37,255 bases of DNA from Acidobacteriaceae bacterium (GCA_003165795.1 PMWW01000187.1:1-37255); one strand, 5' to 3'. Positions 9,274 through 18,306 are shown, counted from the stretch's first letter. Notes: a model not told the origin generated them from the letters alone. Made by a program: numbers and translations.

Positions 9274-10329
9274 CTAGAAAGATCCTGACTGTCTTATGTT
9301 ACCAAACTGCGGGCTGCGGCCAAGGAGGCTACGGATGCTCCGGGTAAGGGAATCGCAGTTGCGCGCCCCAAGCGCATATCCCCCAAGACAGTAGAGGTGG
9401 AACATTGGGTAGCGGGAGAACCCCATCGTTCCCAGTGATCGATATAGTTCTATAAACTTGTTTAACGGAAGGTCCAGCTGCTCCCTTATATAAGGATAGA
9501 AGTAATTCGCATAGTCATGCATGACTTCGTCGACGACATCAATGCCCTTCGTACTTCTCAATTCCTTAATAATAGATAGTATGCCGGCGATCATGGTAAC
9601 GCGGGTGAGAGCAGTAATTGTACCGGGGGTATGTTTGCCTTGCTCCGCGGGGCTGTTCCCGAATTCATATGGTTCGCTGGCACGGCACAGGATCAATACC
9701 TTCGGGGTGAAAACCGCATTCTTGAAGGCCAGGATGTTCGCGGTTAAATGCATCTGATAGTACAGACAACCATCAAACTTGTCAGTAGCGGCGTCAACTG
9801 CACTTTCACGATGTACAACGTAGCCTGATATCACGCCCGACCGTCGAAAGCATGTCTTGATAGCCTCAGGCCCGGCAGAGAAAAAGCGTTCTTCATTGAA
9901 ATATCGAATCTCCTGATTTATGTCACCTGGTTCACGATCGAACCAAGCGTAGCTTCTCAATACCACGCCGACGTTCTCGTAGCGCGTCAGAAGGTCGGCG
10001 ACGGTGGTCAGCGCTCCGGGACACATCAAGTCGTCGTTGCCCATAAAAAAGCAGTATTCACCGTTGGCTTTTTCAACAAGGTTGCGGATATTAGCGTCGT
10101 AGCCAAGGTTATTTTCATTTTCGTAGTAATAGACTGTATTGGGATAGCGATCGGCGAATTCGTGGGCGGCGGAAGCGATGGCCGATCTCTCGCGCGACTT
10201 GTCTTCGCAGATCACCACATTGAAGTTGCTATAGTCCTGCGCAAAAATGGAGGTCAATAATGGAGGCAGAAGTCGAGCGCGATTGTAAGCAGGGATGCAA
10301 ATTGAGAACTTCGGCCGGTGCGGAGTCAT
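9274..10329 (-). CDS. GT2 family glycosyltransferase
   Basis: The product is 351 residues from ATG 10329. This start overlaps the TGA of the upstream acyltransferase gene as ATGA and has GGGAG 5 bases upstream; an ATG four codons earlier is less favoured. The GT-A fold is plain: FSICIPAYNRARLLPPLLTS at the N terminus, VVICEDKSRER, NNLGYDANIRNLVEKA, and a DxD-like YCFFMGNDDLMCPGAL. The C-terminal 200 residues are hydrophilic with no clear membrane anchor, so it should act at the cytoplasmic face on a lipid-linked acceptor. It is tightly packed between an acyltransferase and the Wzy-like polymerase. Donor and acceptor sugars cannot be read from the sequence. Confidence 0.88.
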   Translation of the reverse strand: MTPHRPKFSICIPAYNRARLLPPLLTSIFAQDYSNFNVVICEDKSRERSAIASAAHEFADRYPNTVYYYENENNLGYDANIRNLVEKANGEYCFFMGNDDLMCPGALTTVADLLTRYENVGVVLRSYAWFDREPGDINQEIRYFNEERFFSAGPEAIKTCFRRSGVISGYVVHRESAVDAATDKFDGCLYYQMHLTANILAFKNAVFTPKVLILCRASEPYEFGNSPAEQGKHTPGTITALTRVTMIAGILSIIKELRSTKGIDVVDEVMHDYANYFYPYIREQLDLPLNKFIELYRSLGTMGFSRYPMFHLYCLGGYALGARNCDSLTRSIRSLLGRSPQFGNIRQSGSF

Positions 10330-11123
10330 GGGCGCTCCCACGACCGTGTCGTCGGGTCAAAGCGCTTTATTATCTTGGCCGGAATGCCGGCAACCATCGT
10401 CGCCGGCTCGACATCTCTGCGCACGACGGAATTGGCGCCAATGATCGCACCGTCTCCAATCGTTACCGGGCCCACGACAATGACGTTGTCCGCAATCCAG
10501 ACGTTCTCTCCTATTAGGACAGGTCCGCCGCCTCCCAGTTCCCGATGGGCGGGCGGCTCGCTCGGCAGACTATGCTTTTGTCCTCGATAGAGACCGTGGT
10601 TATAGTCCGAGATGTATATGTGGCTTCCCATGAGTACGTTCTTCTTTATAACGACGCGATCGATACAGGAGACATGAACGCCATCCGAGAAACAAACGCC
10701 ATCTTCAATTCGAAGGGCTGGTTCAAATCCCTGCTCCCCATGGTGAGCGATGGCTTCGAGGCAAAGGTTGCTTCGGGCGCGAATACCTGTTCCAAGTGAC
10801 ATGTACCTACTTCCGCGTACAGTGCTTCCAGGTCCCAATTGTATATCTTGGGCTCGAAGGGCGAATCCCTGCAACATGGAACTGATTCTCAAGAGTGCGC
10901 GACCGAAGATCAGCCACAAAGCCCACGTGGGCGGATCAGCGGCGAACGTCTCTCGTGTCCTGGTGATGATCTTTATCGTTGGCCTCCCAGGGGGCCGTCC
11001 GCGGCAACGGGCAGCAGGCGGCCGCTGCAATGGGGTACGGAGAAGTGAGTAACCCAGACGCCCTTCGGCCCAACAGTGCCGCAATCCACGGTCATGCTCT
11101 GCCTCCTCTGCCTCCGATGACAA
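10326..11123 (-). CDS. Left-handed beta-helix acyltransferase (WcaF/WbbJ-like), copy 1
   Basis: The open frame gives 265 residues from TTG 11123, but the true start is uncertain. The first 48 residues are Arg/Pro-rich and do not resemble the paralogue at 11949-12719. Similarity begins at about KIITRTRETFAADPPTWALW. Hexapeptide repeats typical of maltose/galactoside-type O-acetyltransferases follow: IEDGVCFSDGVHVSC, VLMGSHIYISDYNHGLY (with the likely catalytic His), VLIGENVWIADNVIVVGPVTIGDGAIIGANSVV, and the terminal AGIPAKIIKRF. Likely role: transfer of an acetyl or similar acyl group to a sugar of the EPS repeat unit, in the cytoplasm as a trimer. Its TGA overlaps the start of the GT2 gene. 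It is separated from its paralogue only by a methyltransferase gene, suggesting local duplication. Confidence 0.82.
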   Translation of the reverse strand: MSSEAEEAEHDRGLRHCWAEGRLGYSLLRTPLQRPPAARCRGRPPGRPTIKIITRTRETFAADPPTWALWLIFGRALLRISSMLQGFALRAQDIQLGPGSTVRGSRYMSLGTGIRARSNLCLEAIAHHGEQGFEPALRIEDGVCFSDGVHVSCIDRVVIKKNVLMGSHIYISDYNHGLYRGQKHSLPSEPPAHRELGGGGPVLIGENVWIADNVIVVGPVTIGDGAIIGANSVVRRDVEPATMVAGIPAKIIKRFDPTTRSWERP

Positions 11124-11132
11124 GCCGTCTCT

Positions 11133-11846
11133 TTATTTTGTTGCGCAGGCAGCGAGAATGCTAGTAAGAATGCTTGGTTTGGTTGGCATGTAGAGTCTTA
11201 CTATCAAGCCTAACAGCATTTCTACCATGTCTTGCCCGGCCCTCTGGATACCGCGGGCCACCGACTCTCGAGGAACCTTGCACCCGTATAGACAGACGTC
11301 GGAGAAGCCAGCGCTCAACATGACGAACTCCAGGCTCCGATCTGTAAAACCCACATGATGTGTAAAGTCGGCATAGCGCATGTTGATTCCAGTTACGGGA
11401 TGGGCAGAGTTAGGAACCTCCAAGATGACCCGGCCCCCGGTTTTCAAGGCAGTATGGATCGCCCGCAGGAAGGGTAGCACCTCGGTCTTTGGGACATGTT
11501 CTATGACATGGAGTAACAATATCAGGTCGAATTCTTCCTTGTGGTCATTCAGGAACTGCACCGTGTCGGCCACCAGCTTAGTGCTACCGGGAAGAATCGT
11601 GTTACAGACACTAACCACCTCGGGAGAGATGTCTATGCCGTTAACATTCTTGTAGCCGCATTTGTCGTGCAGCAACTGAATGATGTTACCAAAACCTGGT
11701 CCGACATCGAGTATTACGGCATCAGGACTCGGCGGCAGCTTCGAACCATGATTCGAAAGGACCCAGGTCTTCTTCCTTTCTAGGCTCGCCGGTGTAGAGA
11801 CGTGGGAATAGTGATTACTGAGGTACTGACCGTATTCATCGCTCAT
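11133..11846 (-). CDS. Class I SAM-dependent methyltransferase (EPS locus)
   Basis: The product is 237 residues from ATG 11846, with AAGG about 9 bases upstream. The frame stays open to 11912, but the extension is low-complexity and has no site. The SAM motif VILDVGPGFGNIIQLL, the second-strand acidic NGIDISPE, the LLLHVIEHVPKTEVL segment and HTALKTGGRVILEVPN identify a Methyltransf_11/23-type enzyme. A C-terminal hydrophobic stretch (VEMLLGLIVRLYMPTKPSILTSILAA) may contact the membrane. It lies between the two acyltransferase paralogues, with a 9-base gap to the next gene's TTG. Probable role: O- or C-methylation of a nucleotide-linked or lipid-linked sugar of the EPS. Acceptor unknown. Confidence 0.86.
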   Translation of the reverse strand: MSDEYGQYLSNHYSHVSTPASLERKKTWVLSNHGSKLPPSPDAVILDVGPGFGNIIQLLHDKCGYKNVNGIDISPEVVSVCNTILPGSTKLVADTVQFLNDHKEEFDLILLLHVIEHVPKTEVLPFLRAIHTALKTGGRVILEVPNSAHPVTGINMRYADFTHHVGFTDRSLEFVMLSAGFSDVCLYGCKVPRESVARGIQRAGQDMVEMLLGLIVRLYMPTKPSILTSILAACATK

Positions 11847-11948
11847 GGAGCAGGGCCTTAGTATACTGCATCGCGAAAAGTGAGTTAATCGATAGCGGGC
11901 AGTGGCGCGCACGCTTGGAGGTGGACCTGAGCTTGAAGAATCTTGCCG

Positions 11949-12719
11949 TCATACTATCTCCCAGCATTCTGTTGCCTGACGAAACTCTTTTACTGGTACT
12001 GCCGGCACACCCGCAACCATGGTCCCGGGAGGAACATTCCGTCTGATAACAGAGTTCGCGCCGATCACGGCTGCATCTCCAATGGTAACGGGCCCAACAA
12101 TAACAACGTTTGCACCGATCCAGACATTTTCGCCAATTACTACCGGGCCGCCTATCCCGAGCTTACGGCGGGCGGGAGGCTCGTCCGGGCGGCTCTGGTG
12201 TAGACCTTTATAAAGTCCATGGCTACTGTCGGAAATATAAACTCGGCTCCCTATCAAGGCGTGTCGCTTGATCACGATGCGCTCGACACATGAGATGTGC
12301 ACCCCGTCGGCAAAGGAAACATCGTCTCCGATCTCAATCACGGGGTGGGACCTTTGATCCCCGTACCTAGGTACCGCTTCCAGCCAAAGATTGCTATGAG
12401 CGGAGACACCCCTCCCAAACGACATATATTTTGCCCCGCGAACCAGACTGCCCTGTCCAAGATACAGTCCAGGCGCATCAAAGAGCATTGCCAACAATAA
12501 ACTCTTCATCCGCGGTATCAGTTGGCGTGCCGTCAGCCCTATAGCCCAGAGAGCGGGATCCGACGCGAAAGCATCGTGACGGTCAGGAAAGGTCGCGATC
12601 TTCTTCACCCTTGTTCGCCAGTAGCTAATTTGATAAATGCTTAAGACTGAAAGCAGTTGAAGTGGCAGAGGCCGCCAGGGATGAAAAACATTGCCTTCCG
12701 CCAAAACCCGCGGAAGCAA
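11949..12719 (-). CDS. Left-handed beta-helix acyltransferase (WcaF/WbbJ-like), copy 2
   Basis: The open frame encodes 256 residues from TTG 12719. Alignment with copy 1 begins at about KKIATFPDRHDAFASDPALW, so a GTG at 12608 (219 residues) is also plausible. The two proteins match closely across the domain: LYLGQGSLVRGAKYMSFG, IGDDVSFADGVHISCVERIVIKRHALIGSRVYISDSSHGLY, VVIGENVWIGANVVIVGPVTIGDAAVIGANSVIRR and AGVPAVPVKEF. The His of DSSHGLY is the expected catalytic base. As for copy 1, the role is probably O-acylation of an EPS sugar. Two divergent copies could modify two positions or two sugars. It appears to head the minus-strand EPS run, divergent from the flippase gene. Confidence 0.83.
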   Translation of the reverse strand: MLPRVLAEGNVFHPWRPLPLQLLSVLSIYQISYWRTRVKKIATFPDRHDAFASDPALWAIGLTARQLIPRMKSLLLAMLFDAPGLYLGQGSLVRGAKYMSFGRGVSAHSNLWLEAVPRYGDQRSHPVIEIGDDVSFADGVHISCVERIVIKRHALIGSRVYISDSSHGLYKGLHQSRPDEPPARRKLGIGGPVVIGENVWIGANVVIVGPVTIGDAAVIGANSVIRRNVPPGTMVAGVPAVPVKEFRQATECWEIV

Positions 12720-12802
12720 ATATGCACGCCCCCAGTCTTATGACCATGCAACACATTATACGAGCGTTACTCCGCGTTCGACTAGGCCTTCGGGGAAGAA
12801 AG
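12720..12802. promoter_or_regulatory. Divergent intergenic region between acyltransferase copy 2 and the Wzx-like gene
   Basis: If the flippase starts at 12803 and the acyltransferase at 12719 (or 12608), this short gap must serve both transcripts unless promoters lie inside the N-terminal codons. GGGGA at about 12792-12796 is a plausible ribosome binding site for the ATG at 12803. I see no convincing -35/-10 pair, so this is a positional call only. Confidence 0.35.
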
Positions 12803-14338
12803 ATGACCAAGGCAGAAATAGAAGTTGGTCTGTATACTCCAATCGACTCCATGAATATTCGCGCGCGGCTTCTGAAGAATACAATCGCGAACCTCGGTCG
12901 AGGTGGCGCGACCGGGATCGTGGCCCTGTTCCTGCCTCCGCTGCTGGTGCGTCATATGTCAACTGCGGAGTATGGCGTGTGGGTCTTGGTATTGCAGGTG
13001 GCTGCCTATATCAGCTACCTGGACTTGGGATTGCAAACGGCGGTAGGGCGGTACGTGGCCTATACTACCGAAAAGAATGATTTCGAACAACGCACTTCGA
13101 TCTTCAGCACTGCTTTCGCGGCACTTTCGGCCGCGGCCGTTGCCGGGCTGATTCTTCTGGTGGCATTCGCCGCAGCCATACGCCTGGTTTTTCCGAGCAT
13201 TCCCGCCGACTCGATTCTGATGATGCGATGGGCCCTGCTAATTCTGGGAACTTCGCTCGCGCTGGGCCTGCCGGCATCGGCGTGGAGTGGAGTCTTCGTC
13301 GGGCTGCAGCGGAATGAGATTCCGGCGCTCGTCATTGGTGGCTCAAGGCTTCTATCAGCTGTCGGTGTTGTGGTGGCGGCCTTCGCCGGCAAGTCGGTGG
13401 TGGTGATGGCAACCATCATGGCAATCACGAATGTCGTTTCCTACGCTGTCCAGTATGGGGCGATGAGGAAGATGGTCCCGGATACCGAGTTTGTCCTGAG
13501 ACTGGTAAGGCGTTCCACCGCAAGCGAGCTACTCCCATACTGCTTCGGCTTGACGGTGATGTCTTTTTCCATGTTGCTGGTCACCGGTCTGGACCTCATT
13601 GTGGTGGGACATTTTCAGTTCAGCGCGGTCACTGCCTATTCAGTAGCCGCCAGCATGGTTACCTTCATTGCCGGAGGGCTGTACGCCGCCCTTAACGCCC
13701 TGATGCCGCACGCTGCGACGGTACATGCCCGACAGAAACCGGAAGAACTGGGTCGCCTGGTCATAGTCTCTACGCAGATCGCGGTCATTCTGCTGGTTTT
13801 CACCAGCATTCCAGTTCTGATTTATTCCGCACCGATCTTGAAGGCGTGGATTGGCCAGCAGTATGTGCAGGTAGGGTACCCCATCCTGGTGGTTCTATTG
13901 ATAGCCAACATTATTCGGCTCATCGGGGCCCCGTATGCCACGGTCCTAGTTTCCGCGGGCCAACAGCGTTTGATCAAAATCAGCCCGCTAACCGAGGGGG
14001 TCAGCAATTTGCTGGCAAGTCTGGTGCTGGGATCGATGATGGGCGCGATCGGCGTTGCGCTGGGAACCCTGGTCGGATCAGTGTTCGGCATCGCAGCCCA
14101 TATTCTCTACAGCATGCCGCGAACTGACGCGGAAATCCGGATCTCGAGGGGGGAATATGTTCTTTCCGGGGTGATAACTCCATTCCTGGCCACCACCCCA
14201 CTTCTGCTGGCCGCAGCGTTTTCATTGATCAGGATGCCGGCCACGGCGGGTCGTCCGATCATCTTGCTGGCAGCGGCTGCGTTGTCGCTTCCGGGAAGCG
14301 CCCTGGTGCTCAAGCACTCAGGAATATTGCGTATCTGA
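12803..14338 (+). CDS. Wzx-like polysaccharide flippase (MOP superfamily)
   Basis: The product is 511 residues from ATG 12803, preceded by GGGGA 6 bases upstream. The frame is open back to 12662, but that would overlap the divergent gene, and a further ATG at 12851 lacks a site. From about residue 20 the protein reads NTIANLGRGGATGIVALFLPPLLVRHM-AEYGVWVLVLQVAAYISYLDLGLQTAVGRYV, characteristic of Wzx/RfbX flippases. About 12-14 membrane segments follow, with short charged loops and paired six-helix halves. It would move undecaprenyl-diphosphate-linked EPS repeats to the periplasmic side for the Wzy-like protein at 7948-9264. It ends 34 bases from the convergent Wzz-like gene; no terminator is obvious in that gap. 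Confidence 0.88.
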   Translation: MTKAEIEVGLYTPIDSMNIRARLLKNTIANLGRGGATGIVALFLPPLLVRHMSTAEYGVWVLVLQVAAYISYLDLGLQTAVGRYVAYTTEKNDFEQRTSIFSTAFAALSAAAVAGLILLVAFAAAIRLVFPSIPADSILMMRWALLILGTSLALGLPASAWSGVFVGLQRNEIPALVIGGSRLLSAVGVVVAAFAGKSVVVMATIMAITNVVSYAVQYGAMRKMVPDTEFVLRLVRRSTASELLPYCFGLTVMSFSMLLVTGLDLIVVGHFQFSAVTAYSVAASMVTFIAGGLYAALNALMPHAATVHARQKPEELGRLVIVSTQIAVILLVFTSIPVLIYSAPILKAWIGQQYVQVGYPILVVLLIANIIRLIGAPYATVLVSAGQQRLIKISPLTEGVSNLLASLVLGSMMGAIGVALGTLVGSVFGIAAHILYSMPRTDAEIRISRGEYVLSGVITPFLATTPLLLAAAFSLIRMPATAGRPIILLAAAALSLPGSALVLKHSGILRI

Positions 14339-14372
14339 AGTATCCATAGGGCGCACTCGCAAGCGGAGCCGG

Positions 14373-15683
14373 TCAGCGGCGGAATACTGGACCGAACAAT
14401 CGATTGGTTAGCCGTCGGCGGGGATCATTCGAATCCAGGCTTCTGTAACCGGCTTCCCCCAGAACCCATAAGCATGCGACTGCAATAGACACGAACGTTC
14501 CAAAGAGGACAATGAAGAGGCGCGGTGGCCAGGACTTGCTCTCCGGCACGGTGGGAGCGTCCAAAACCTTGATCGACGGAATTTCTTTGGCTTCTTCGAC
14601 TTTGGCGAGTTCGTACTCTTTGGTCAGGATTTCATAGATCGCCTCGTCGATCTTGGCGCGCCGAGCGAGGTCGTAGTAGGTGTTGCCGAGAAGGGGAAGC
14701 TGCTCGATCGAAGGATACGGTTCTTCTGATTGATCGTGAGCGACGGTGTCTTGCAGGCTGCTGCCGTTCAGCCTCCGCAGCTTGCTTTGCAACTCAGAGA
14801 GCTTGGCGGACCCAGCCCGGACACGGGAATTCTCGGGTCCGTAAATCTGCTCCAGACCTCGCAACTCAGACTCGGCGGCAATCGCTTGACCCTGCAAATT
14901 GGAGGCAGCCTCGAGCATCGCCTTGCCTTCGATTTCCGGGTCGAAGGTCTTGGTCTTGCTGGAGAAACGGCTAAGCTGTAGCGTAGCTTCGTCGAGCTGC
15001 TGCTTCACCGTCTGCAGGCGGCCTTCCAGGAACACCCGTTCGCGATGGGCCGATGAAGTTGTAAGCTGCGAAACGCGGCTGTTCAAAGCGTCGAAATAAG
15101 CTTGCGCAAGCGCGGCGGCCCGCCGCGGATTGGCATCCTGCACGCGGATGGTGATGATCCCGCTCCTGCGGTCCTCCAATAGATCGGTACGCCGTGTGAG
15201 GACCTCGCGGGCCGCCTCGTATTTTTTCTTGGAGTAAACCGCCCGCAGATCGAACCGGTTAATAAGCTCGTCCTGCACGGTGTTGCTGGAGAGGATTCCA
15301 ACCAACGTGGCAGTAGTGTTCTGGGCGCCCAGCAGGTCGCTGGCAAGGCCGCCCACGGCGTCGCCCGCCTTGGCGGTCAACGCACCAATCATTCGGGCGC
15401 CCATACCGCTGGACTGGTCCGGCGGCATCAATCGAGTAACCGCCTCATATCGGGCGGGAATCAGGAAGGCAATTGCCACCGATAACAGAAAACCGCACGC
15501 CACCAATGTGAGCAGGAGCTTTCGCTGCTGCGCGACTAGATCAAGCAGCGCGAGGAGCTTTGCTGCCGAAGATCTTCCTGCCGCGGGTGGCGCACTTGAC
15601 CAGGCCACCGATGTGACTGGACGAACCTCGAGGTCCGAGAAAGGAGCCACGGCAACATTCCTGTCCTCCTTGTCCTCCATCAT
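14373..15683 (-). CDS. Wzz/GumC-like polysaccharide co-polymerase, no kinase domain
   Basis: The 436-residue product has tandem ATGs at 15683 and 15680; the site is weak and the start could be either. It has the Wzz layout: a cytoplasmic N-tail rich in Ala/Pro, TM1 at about 52-73 (KLLLTLVACGFLLSVAIAFLI), then IPARYEAVTRLMPP. A long periplasmic domain follows, with coiled-coil helices at about 185-320 (RVFLEGRLQTVKQQLDEATLQL, SELRGLEQIYGPENSRVRAGSAKL). TM2 lies at about 388-410, preceded by the Pro-rich VLDAPTVPESKSWPPR. It ends soon after TM2 with no Walker motifs or tyrosine cluster. It is thus a chain-length/export partner lacking the BY-kinase module, and no separate kinase gene is in the window. 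It is divergent from the beta-helix gene at 16250. Confidence 0.88.
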   Translation of the reverse strand: MMEDKEDRNVAVAPFSDLEVRPVTSVAWSSAPPAAGRSSAAKLLALLDLVAQQRKLLLTLVACGFLLSVAIAFLIPARYEAVTRLMPPDQSSGMGARMIGALTAKAGDAVGGLASDLLGAQNTTATLVGILSSNTVQDELINRFDLRAVYSKKKYEAAREVLTRRTDLLEDRRSGIITIRVQDANPRRAAALAQAYFDALNSRVSQLTTSSAHRERVFLEGRLQTVKQQLDEATLQLSRFSSKTKTFDPEIEGKAMLEAASNLQGQAIAAESELRGLEQIYGPENSRVRAGSAKLSELQSKLRRLNGSSLQDTVAHDQSEEPYPSIEQLPLLGNTYYDLARRAKIDEAIYEILTKEYELAKVEEAKEIPSIKVLDAPTVPESKSWPPRLFIVLFGTFVSIAVACLWVLGEAGYRSLDSNDPRRRLTNRLFGPVFRR

Positions 15684-16249
15684 GGCAATTCCACTGGCGA
15701 AGAACTCGCCACCTTCCTGACATACCTGGCCTGCTTCAAGGTAAAGCTCCGCCTTCCTCAGTTAGCTCAAGGACGCCGGACAAGTGGACTGAAGGCTAGC
15801 TGGTTGGCATAGTGACATAAAATACAGGCCAAGCTGTCCGGCCAGCCCAGCTGGTCTCTATCTCATCTCAGAACGAAACAGGAGCTTATCGGGCATCCGA
15901 GCGCAGTTGCTCTTAAAGTGATTAGGAAATTTGCAATTAGCATATGAAGCATCGCTTAGCATGTCAAGAAAAAACGGACAGATTACGCTGTCGCGGCTGG
16001 GATACAAACGACGGCCGAAACCGAAATGGCCGGTTCACTGGTCATCGTGCATCGCATGTAGTCTCGACTGCCTTGCCGAGATACAGCGTGGGCGGTTGGG
16101 AGCGAGAACGGGAATTCCAGTTCCTGTGGGCCCATCAGCTCTCGGCAACAACTGGTCCGCCTTGAGAGTCTTTAGCGGTTTCTAATCCAGCGCAGATCCT
16201 TAATGGAATGCCACCTGCACTTAGATGCAGGCGTTAGGAGCGTGCGACC
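15684..16249. promoter_or_regulatory. Divergent intergenic region between Wzz-like and pectate-lyase-like genes
   Basis: This 566-base region should hold promoters for both divergent genes. Overlapping short open frames near 15931-16185 show no recognisable motif. An AT-rich patch at about 15925-15960 is a possible promoter area for the plus-strand gene. TAGGAG lies 9 bases before the ATG at 16250. No clear -35/-10 pair was found. Confidence 0.4.
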
Positions 16250-17614
16250 ATGGGGAACAGGTTGGTTCAGCCGAGGCGCTGTAATGGTTTAGAATATCTG
16301 CCGCAGAGCAAGCCTGGCTTTGAGGTGATTCTCGTTATTCTAGTCGTAATGGTATTGAACATCATTTCTCTGGCGAGTCCAGACCCCGTACCCCCCCCAG
16401 GACCCCCGCTTAAGTCGGGCAGCCTTAGCGTCCTTGATTTTGGCGCAAAATGCGATGGTGCAACGGACGATACTGCGGCGATCCAAGCTGCCATCAGCGC
16501 CGCACGCACGTCAGCTACCGGGGCCACGATCGTTATTCCCGACAGTGGGCACGGCTGCGTCGTGAGTCAGCTTGACATTACCAACAGCCAGTCGCGAATC
16601 CGCCTGGTCGGAGAAGCTTCTATGAATGGCGCCCAGTCCTATCTTCTTTGCCGGGAACGACTGTCCGATGTGGGCGTGTGCGTGGACTTCAGCGGGACTG
16701 ACAGCTTTAATGTTGAGCATCTGCAGATCATCGGCGGGGCCACTGCGGCAACCGCACCCAAAGTGACCGTGCTGCTGGGCAAGACCCGAAAAAGCGACGG
16801 CAGCATCGGCAATGGTTCAGAGATCACCTGGTTTAGCGTAACTGTAAACACCAATGGAGATTATGGAGTTTACAACTATGGCGGGGAAGCATGGAACTGC
16901 AATCAATGCTATTTTGTGGGAAATGAAGTTGCAGACGTCGTGCTTTCGAATGCGAATAGCGCCGGGATTACCTCGCCCTTTGCAAGCCTGGTGTCTGCTC
17001 CTACGTCCATGACCGCGGTTCACTTTAACGGAGGGACATTCGGCACCAGTAACTCGGCGGTCGCGGTTAGGATTGATCCGTGGCCAGCGGGTGGAGCGCC
17101 AATTGGGGACATCGGTTTTGCTGACGGTTATGCCCATATCGCTGGTCCCGCATTCATCGACGACACCGGTTCTTCGGACAGCCAAGGCATCATCGAGGGA
17201 ATCCGCATAACCGGTTGGCGCACCGAGGCGTTCGCTGCCGCCGCGACGTTCGCCCAGTTTAATAACGTAGTTTTACAGATAACCATTGACGCTGCCTACG
17301 CGGCGGCGCAGGAGCCGACGGTGGCGCCGCTGCAGTTCAACGGTGCCGGGGGTCCCTATAGTGTGATAGTTGGCGACATAAACTTGCGGCCTGCCGACTG
17401 GGGCGGCGCATACCCTCCGACGGTTGTCTATTGTTATGGCGGCACGATGGGAGTGGTCATCCACGATTTTCCCGGACCCACGGGAACGCCAACCCGCAAC
17501 AATTGCGCGGGCGCAACCCTGATGGGAGGCGCGACGGGTGGCGGAGCGGAGCCCGCGTCTCGCGCCCCGGTGAAACGGCCCACCTGTTCCAAAGAAATGA
17601 ATTGCGGTCATTGA
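16250..17614 (+). CDS. Pectate-lyase-superfamily beta-helix protein (Pectate_lyase_3 type)
   Basis: This 454-residue protein starts at ATG 16250 with TAGGAG 9 bases upstream. A single hydrophobic segment (VILVILVVMVLNIISLA, about 25-42) after a basic/polar N-tail suggests a long signal peptide or membrane anchor. A proline-rich linker (PDPVPPPGPP) follows. Residues about 60-95 carry the family hallmark SVLDFGAKCDGATDDTAAIQAAI. The rest is a beta-helix, with many short strands and turns such as FNVEHLQIIGG, GVYNYGGEAWNCNQCYFVGN and GIIEGIRITGW. Such proteins include polysaccharide lyases, hydrolases and epimerases of EPS loci, and phage-like depolymerases. The catalytic residues cannot be fixed by eye. 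Likely outside the cytoplasm, trimming or modifying the EPS. Followed by a strong terminator-like structure. Confidence 0.78.
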   Translation: MGNRLVQPRRCNGLEYLPQSKPGFEVILVILVVMVLNIISLASPDPVPPPGPPLKSGSLSVLDFGAKCDGATDDTAAIQAAISAARTSATGATIVIPDSGHGCVVSQLDITNSQSRIRLVGEASMNGAQSYLLCRERLSDVGVCVDFSGTDSFNVEHLQIIGGATAATAPKVTVLLGKTRKSDGSIGNGSEITWFSVTVNTNGDYGVYNYGGEAWNCNQCYFVGNEVADVVLSNANSAGITSPFASLVSAPTSMTAVHFNGGTFGTSNSAVAVRIDPWPAGGAPIGDIGFADGYAHIAGPAFIDDTGSSDSQGIIEGIRITGWRTEAFAAAATFAQFNNVVLQITIDAAYAAAQEPTVAPLQFNGAGGPYSVIVGDINLRPADWGGAYPPTVVYCYGGTMGVVIHDFPGPTGTPTRNNCAGATLMGGATGGGAEPASRAPVKRPTCSKEMNCGH

Positions 17615-17666
17615 TGAAGGCCCAGAGCTTGTTTCATAAATTCGTCTTGATGTTTTTCGATGGAAG

Positions 17667-17714
17667 CGCGGGCCTTCGGGCCCGCGAGAAATCCCCGCTT
17701 TGAGCAGGGGTTTT
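17667..17714 (+). terminator. Tandem hairpins after the beta-helix gene, probable Rho-independent terminator
   Basis: CGCGGGCC (17667-17674) pairs with GGCCCGCG (17679-17686) around a TTCG tetraloop. A second hairpin, CCCCGCT (17693-17699) with AGC-A-GGGG (17703-17710, one bulged A), is followed immediately by TTTT. Position 53 bases after the stop codon and the T-run support termination on the plus strand. Confidence 0.7.
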
Positions 17715-18306
17715 AGCCCCGGTCAGCCGCAACGAGGTTTATGCAACAAGTTCCAGGGACTAGGGCCAAGCTCTTGGCGCGCTACTTGGTGTGCTCTACC
17801 GTAATGGGACACTCTCAACTCCAGCGCTTCACCCATCTGCGGCTTGGCGAATGCCGCATTCGTCCGAAACACTACTTCTTTGGCCAACTTCCGTCGCGGC
17901 CTTTCGATCTCGGGCAGCATACCGTCTTCCCAGTCTTGGGCACGGTGCACATCTGCAGAAAGTTGGTACTTCCCGCGACCATCGTCCTCGCCTGAACAGC
18001 AATAGGGCGGTTAAGGCCGACTTCCAAAAAGGGAAATGTAGGATCAGGCCTAAGGCCCTCTCCGCCATTTTTCGCTTGACCTATTGGGCGTAGCTTCATA
18101 TCCTGATACACACGTTCTGTACGATGAACAAACGGCACGCCGAACGGACGCCTACTTGCCTTTGGTATTGATTTTAGGTCAGCCGAAGGGGAAGCGATAA
18201 TCCCTTAACTTTTTACTCACAGACTTTACAGCCGCTGGATTTGTCTCTCGGCCGGATGGAACACATCCGGATCTAACTGCGGAGGGCGAAGTCCTGGCGG
18301 GGAAGT
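17715..18306. other. Non-coding stretch before the GT4 pair, with a candidate promoter
   Basis: Nearly 600 bases have no gene I can support; short frames on both strands lack recognisable motifs and start signals. TTGACC (18076-18081), a 17-base spacer and TATCCT (18099-18104) form a candidate sigma-70-type promoter on the plus strand, about 435 bases before the first glycosyltransferase. The frame ending in ...VTHAQWQLTAVFAYRL before a stop near 18370 looks faintly protein-like and could be a gene remnant. Confidence 0.35.

Noticed and set aside
12662-12802. N-terminal extension of the flippase to 12662
   Set aside because: It would overlap the divergent acyltransferase, and the extra residues are not flippase-like. 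The start at 12803 has a ribosome binding site and leaves a proper first helix.
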